This document shows positions 5,598 through 7,609 of a stretch of DNA of 7,609 nt, one piece after another; position 1 is the first letter of the stretch, and each line of letters opens with the position of its first letter. The translations under genes were made by a program, and so were the position numbers. Location: positions 1 to 7,609 of the forward strand of contig DAIERN010000064.1 in the NCBI GenBank assembly GCA_027346765.1, read 5' to 3'. Source of the DNA: Chloroflexota bacterium. GTDB lineage: Bacteria > Chloroflexota > Limnocylindria > Limnocylindrales > CSP1-4. Below the pieces are notes generated by a model. It was not told the DNA's origin, did no database searches, and saw only the letters and a list, made by a program, of their open reading frames with translations.

Positions 5598-6152
5598 ATG
5601 GAGAGGGCCGTGCGTTCCAGGTTTGGCCGTCTGACTATCAGCGCGCTGATCGTGCTGGGACTGCTGGTTGCAGTCAGTCCGCTGTCCGTGGTGACGGCGC
5701 GATCAGCGCCGTATATGGATTGGCCCACGGTGGGCCGCGAAACGCAGCCGTTCGGCTGCACCGGCTTCAAGATGGAGCCGCGCCGCGGTAGCTGCGCCCA
5801 TTTCCACGCCGGCATCGACATTGCCAATAGCCGCGGCACGCCCATCCGGGCCGTCGCCGACGGCACAATCTCGTACGTTGGCCGCGAGCCGTGGTACCAC
5901 GGCGCTGACCGCGCCTGGGTCGTCATCATCAGCCACGGCAATGGCATCAAGACGATCTACGTTCACCTCCAGGCAAAGCCCATGGCCGGTGTGCAGAAGG
6001 GCAAGCACGTGGTCCAGGGCCAGCTCATAGGGCTGATGGGCGCGAGCGGCCGCGCCACGGGGCCGCATCTTCACTTTGGGGTGTGGGTCAACCGCGTCGG
6101 CGTCGATCCCACCAAGTACCTGCCCAGCACCACGGCGCCCAGCCACTGGTGA
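5598..6152 (+). CDS. Secreted M23 (LytM-type) metallopeptidase
   Basis: A 184-residue exported zinc endopeptidase of family M23, expected to cut peptidoglycan cross-bridges or stem peptides in the cell envelope. A signal peptide is clear: basic n-region (MERAVRSRFGR), hydrophobic core at residues 12-33, likely cleavage after TARSA at 37. The catalytic core is complete. HAGID gives His70 and Asp74, YVHL gives His123, and HLH gives His157 and His159. Cys54 and Cys66 (FGCTGF and GSCAHFH) flank the first zinc motif and could form a disulfide once exported. There are no LysM, SH3 or coiled-coil domains, so it is a minimal enzyme. ATG 5598 is chosen because GGGGGA ends 5 nt before it and it begins exactly at the signal peptide. 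In-frame ATGs at 5526 and 5550 would put polar residues in front. It lies 75 bp after the A24 peptidase and may share its transcript. Confidence 0.88.
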   Translation: MERAVRSRFGRLTISALIVLGLLVAVSPLSVVTARSAPYMDWPTVGRETQPFGCTGFKMEPRRGSCAHFHAGIDIANSRGTPIRAVADGTISYVGREPWYHGADRAWVVIISHGNGIKTIYVHLQAKPMAGVQKGKHVVQGQLIGLMGASGRATGPHLHFGVWVNRVGVDPTKYLPSTTAPSHW

Positions 6153-6155
6153 TCA

Positions 6156-6173
6156 GGGCGGCCGGGGCCGCCC
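6156..6173 (+). terminator. GC-rich hairpin after the M23 gene, no T-tract
   Basis: GGGCGGCC (6156-6163) and GGCCGCCC (6166-6173) are perfect 8-bp inverted arms with only GG between them, starting 4 bp after the stop TGA. A folded form would use about 7 pairs and a 4-nt loop. No T-run follows, so it may stop or pause polymerase or protect the 3' end rather than act as a classic intrinsic terminator. Confidence 0.5.
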
Positions 6174-6197
6174 GCCATCGCCCGCCATCGCCCGCCA
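6171..6197. repeat. Tandem 10-bp repeats in the glgC promoter region
   Basis: CCCGCCATCG occurs twice in tandem (6171-6180 and 6181-6190), followed by a partial third copy CCCGCCA (6191-6197). The 10-bp period is about one helical turn. The array covers the expected -35 region of the glgC promoter and shares three bases with the right arm of the preceding hairpin. Confidence 0.85.
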
Positions 6198-6211
6198 GAT
6201 TGACTGCTGTG

Positions 6212-6217
6212 TAGCAT
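6212..6217 (+). promoter_or_regulatory. TANNNT -10 box of glgC (leaderless-type)
   Basis: TAGCAT lies 6 nt before GTG 6224, and there is no Shine-Dalgarno between. The spacing would place the transcription start at or near the G of the start codon. Confidence 0.5.
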
Positions 6218-6223
6218 CAGCGC

Positions 6224-7591
6224 GTGAAGCGCGTCACCGCGGTAGTGCTCGCCGGCGGCGAAGGCGAGCGCCTGTCGATCCTGAGCTCCGTTCGGGCCAA
6301 GCCCGCGGTGCCATTTGCGGGCAAGTACCGGGTCATCGACTTCACCCTGAGCAACTGCGTCAACTCGGACATCGACAACGTCCTGATCCTGACGCAGTAC
6401 AACCCGCGCTCACTCAACGACCACATCGGCGCGGGGCGGCCGTGGGACCTTGACCGCAACGCCGGCGGGGTCCGCATGCTGCAGCCGTACATCGCCCGCG
6501 GCCGCCCATCGGAGTGGTACCGCGGCACCGCCGACGCGGTGCTGCTCAACCTCGAGATGATCCGCCAGCAACCTGGCGACACGGTCCTGATCCTGGCCGG
6601 CGACCACATCTACAAGATGGATTACCAGCCCTACATCGCGTTCCACCGGCGCAACCGGGCCGACGTGACCGTCGCCGCGCAGCGCGTGCCGCTGGGTGAG
6701 GCGTCGCGCTTCGGCATCCTGGCGCTCGATGGCGACGGCCGCGTGACCGAGTGGCAGGAGAAGCCCCAGCAGCCCAAGAGCGACCTGGCGTCGCTGGGGA
6801 TCTACGTGTTCAGCAAGAAGGCGCTGCTCGCCTGGCTGGACGACTCGCGGACCGACTTTGGGCGCGACGTGATCCCGGCCATGCTCGACGGCGGCGCGCG
6901 CGTTTTCGGCTACCAGTTCGATGGTTACTGGCAGGACGTGGGCACCGTCGCGGGTTACTGGCAGGCGCACATGGATCTGCTCGAGGAGCATCCCGGGCTG
7001 GACCTGTACGACAACGAGTGGCTGATCCATACCCGTTCAGTAGAGCGCGCGCCCGCGCGCGTGGGACCCACGGCGTCAGTCCATCGATCGCTCATCAGCC
7101 ACGGCTGCCAGATCTGGGGCACGGTCGAGCGGAGCGTGCTGTCGCCCGGTGTGCGGGTTGACCCGGGCGCGGTCGTGCGCGACTCGATCGTGATGTTCGA
7201 CACGGTCATCCGCGCCGGGGCGGTGGTGGACCGGGCGATCATCGACAAGAACGTGTCGATCGGGCCCAACGCGATCGTCGGCCACGGGTCGGACATGGAG
7301 ACGGCCAACAAGCAGGAGCCGTCACGGCTCAACACCGGCATCACCGTGGTGGGCAAGCGGGCAGTTGTCCCGGCTGGGGTGAGGCTGGGGCGCAACGTGA
7401 AGATCAACGAGGGCGTCCGCCCGGCCGACTACGGCGGCAAGCGCACGGTCGCCTCCGGCGGAACGGTAGAGGTGCACCGACTACCCGCGGGTGCCGGGAA
7501 GAAGGGCGCGAAGACTGCGACGAAGGCGCGCATCGACGGCGAGCCCATGGCTGACCGCATGAGCGCGTCAGGCCGTGGAGGTTCGCGCTAG
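6224..7591 (+). CDS. glgC: Glucose-1-phosphate adenylyltransferase (ADP-glucose pyrophosphorylase)
   Basis: Makes ADP-glucose from glucose-1-phosphate and ATP, the committed step of bacterial glycogen synthesis in the cytoplasm. The N-terminal nucleotidyltransferase domain has VLAGGEGERLS (Gly11-Ser18), RAKPAVPF (24-31), GKYRVIDFTLSNC (33-45), WYRGTADAV (98-106), LAGDHIYKMD with catalytic Asp127, EWQEKP with Lys180 in the glucose-1-phosphate site, and YWQDVGTV. A left-handed beta-helix of hexapeptide repeats follows from about residue 275 to 400. The start is GTG 6224, 6 nt after TAGCAT and directly ahead of the first strand. At 455 residues it is longer than the usual 400-430. The excess is a basic, low-complexity tail from about residue 419 (GKKGAKTATKAR near 425-436). 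The loop sequence GEGERLSILS differs from the common GGxGxRLxPLT. The GlgA and GlgB genes are not in the window. Confidence 0.94.
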   Translation: MKRVTAVVLAGGEGERLSILSSVRAKPAVPFAGKYRVIDFTLSNCVNSDIDNVLILTQYNPRSLNDHIGAGRPWDLDRNAGGVRMLQPYIARGRPSEWYRGTADAVLLNLEMIRQQPGDTVLILAGDHIYKMDYQPYIAFHRRNRADVTVAAQRVPLGEASRFGILALDGDGRVTEWQEKPQQPKSDLASLGIYVFSKKALLAWLDDSRTDFGRDVIPAMLDGGARVFGYQFDGYWQDVGTVAGYWQAHMDLLEEHPGLDLYDNEWLIHTRSVERAPARVGPTASVHRSLISHGCQIWGTVERSVLSPGVRVDPGAVVRDSIVMFDTVIRAGAVVDRAIIDKNVSIGPNAIVGHGSDMETANKQEPSRLNTGITVVGKRAVVPAGVRLGRNVKINEGVRPADYGGKRTVASGGTVEVHRLPAGAGKKGAKTATKARIDGEPMADRMSASGRGGSR

Positions 7592-7609
7592 CCGTCCGCG
7601 GTCACGGTC
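7588..7609 (-). other. Possible 3' end of a convergent gene sharing glgC's CTAG stop
   Basis: The glgC TAG lies in CTAG (7588-7591), which gives a minus-strand TAG at 7590-7588. Reading back, the six complete minus-strand codons to the right edge are open (TVTADG). This repeats the overlapping-stop arrangement seen at 2724-2727, but six codons are too few to prove a gene. Confidence 0.25.

Noticed and set aside
5557..5634. Possible leaderless 25-residue upstream open frame ahead of the M23 gene
   Set aside because: The ATG lies 5 nt after TACGAT, but the frame is out of phase with M23, shows no recognisable feature and could arise by chance in high-GC sequence.
6200..6205. TTGACT as a -35 element for glgC
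   Set aside because: It resembles TTGACA, but it is only 6 bp from the TAGCAT box, far short of the usual spacing near 17 bp.
6410..7030. 206-residue minus-strand open frame opposite glgC
   Set aside because: Antisense shadow of well-conserved glgC sequence, with no domain of its own.
7044..7061. GC-alternating stretch in glgC
   Set aside because: Coding sequence for an Arg-Ala-Pro-rich linker between the two GlgC domains; composition explains it.
1..7609. Search for a defence island, CRISPR array, mobile element, tRNA or attachment site
   Set aside because: No spaced repeat array, transposase, integrase, toxin-antitoxin pair, cloverleaf or target duplication is visible. All genes but two belong to recognisable housekeeping families.

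Overview
This is a very GC-rich stretch of ordinary bacterial chromosome carrying nine protein-coding genes or parts of genes, packed tightly on both strands. No rRNA, tRNA, CRISPR array, insertion sequence, prophage or defence cassette is visible. The gene content and style suggest an uncultured high-GC bacterium, possibly Chloroflexota of the Limnocylindria type. The pointers are a System II cytochrome c maturation gene, a GlgC with a GEGERLS nucleotide loop, an A24 prepilin peptidase without the cysteine domain, and several start codons that lack a Shine-Dalgarno but sit 6-7 nt after a TANNNT -10 box. That taxonomic assignment is inference from style, not a database match.

Layout. Positions 1-136: the plus strand reads as the C-terminal part of a CoA-disulfide reductase/NADH oxidase-like flavoprotein, and it stops being recognisable at about 131. 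The minus strand from 925 down to about 122 reads as CcsB (CcsA/ResC family). Its last membrane segment is missing exactly where the flavoprotein homology ends. The two convergent genes therefore truncate each other at a 15-bp palindrome, which marks either a real rearrangement or an assembly chimera. Positions 1896-122 (minus): a three-gene unit of a NYN/YacP-like nuclease, a small membrane-anchored cysteine-rich protein, and ccsB. Positions 1915-2727 (plus): a NagD-type HAD phosphatase, starting only 18 bp from the divergent nuclease gene and sharing a CTAG stop palindrome with the convergent adenosine deaminase (3800-2724, minus). Positions 3853-5522 (plus): an unrecognised secreted or anchored helical protein, coupled by an ATGA overlap to an A24 prepilin peptidase. 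Positions 5598-6152 (plus): a secreted M23 peptidase with all catalytic residues. Positions 6153-6223: a GC-rich hairpin, 10-bp tandem repeats and a TANNNT box leading into glgC (6224-7591).

Functionally the window mixes housekeeping roles: cytochrome c maturation, RNA processing, phosphate-ester hydrolysis and purine salvage, cell-envelope work (type IV pilin-like processing and peptidoglycan hydrolysis) and glycogen synthesis. I do not see a dedicated new multi-gene system. The best leads are the broken junction at the left edge, the leaderless-type promoters, the repeat-bearing glgC promoter, and the two unrecognised proteins linked to ccsB and to the prepilin peptidase.
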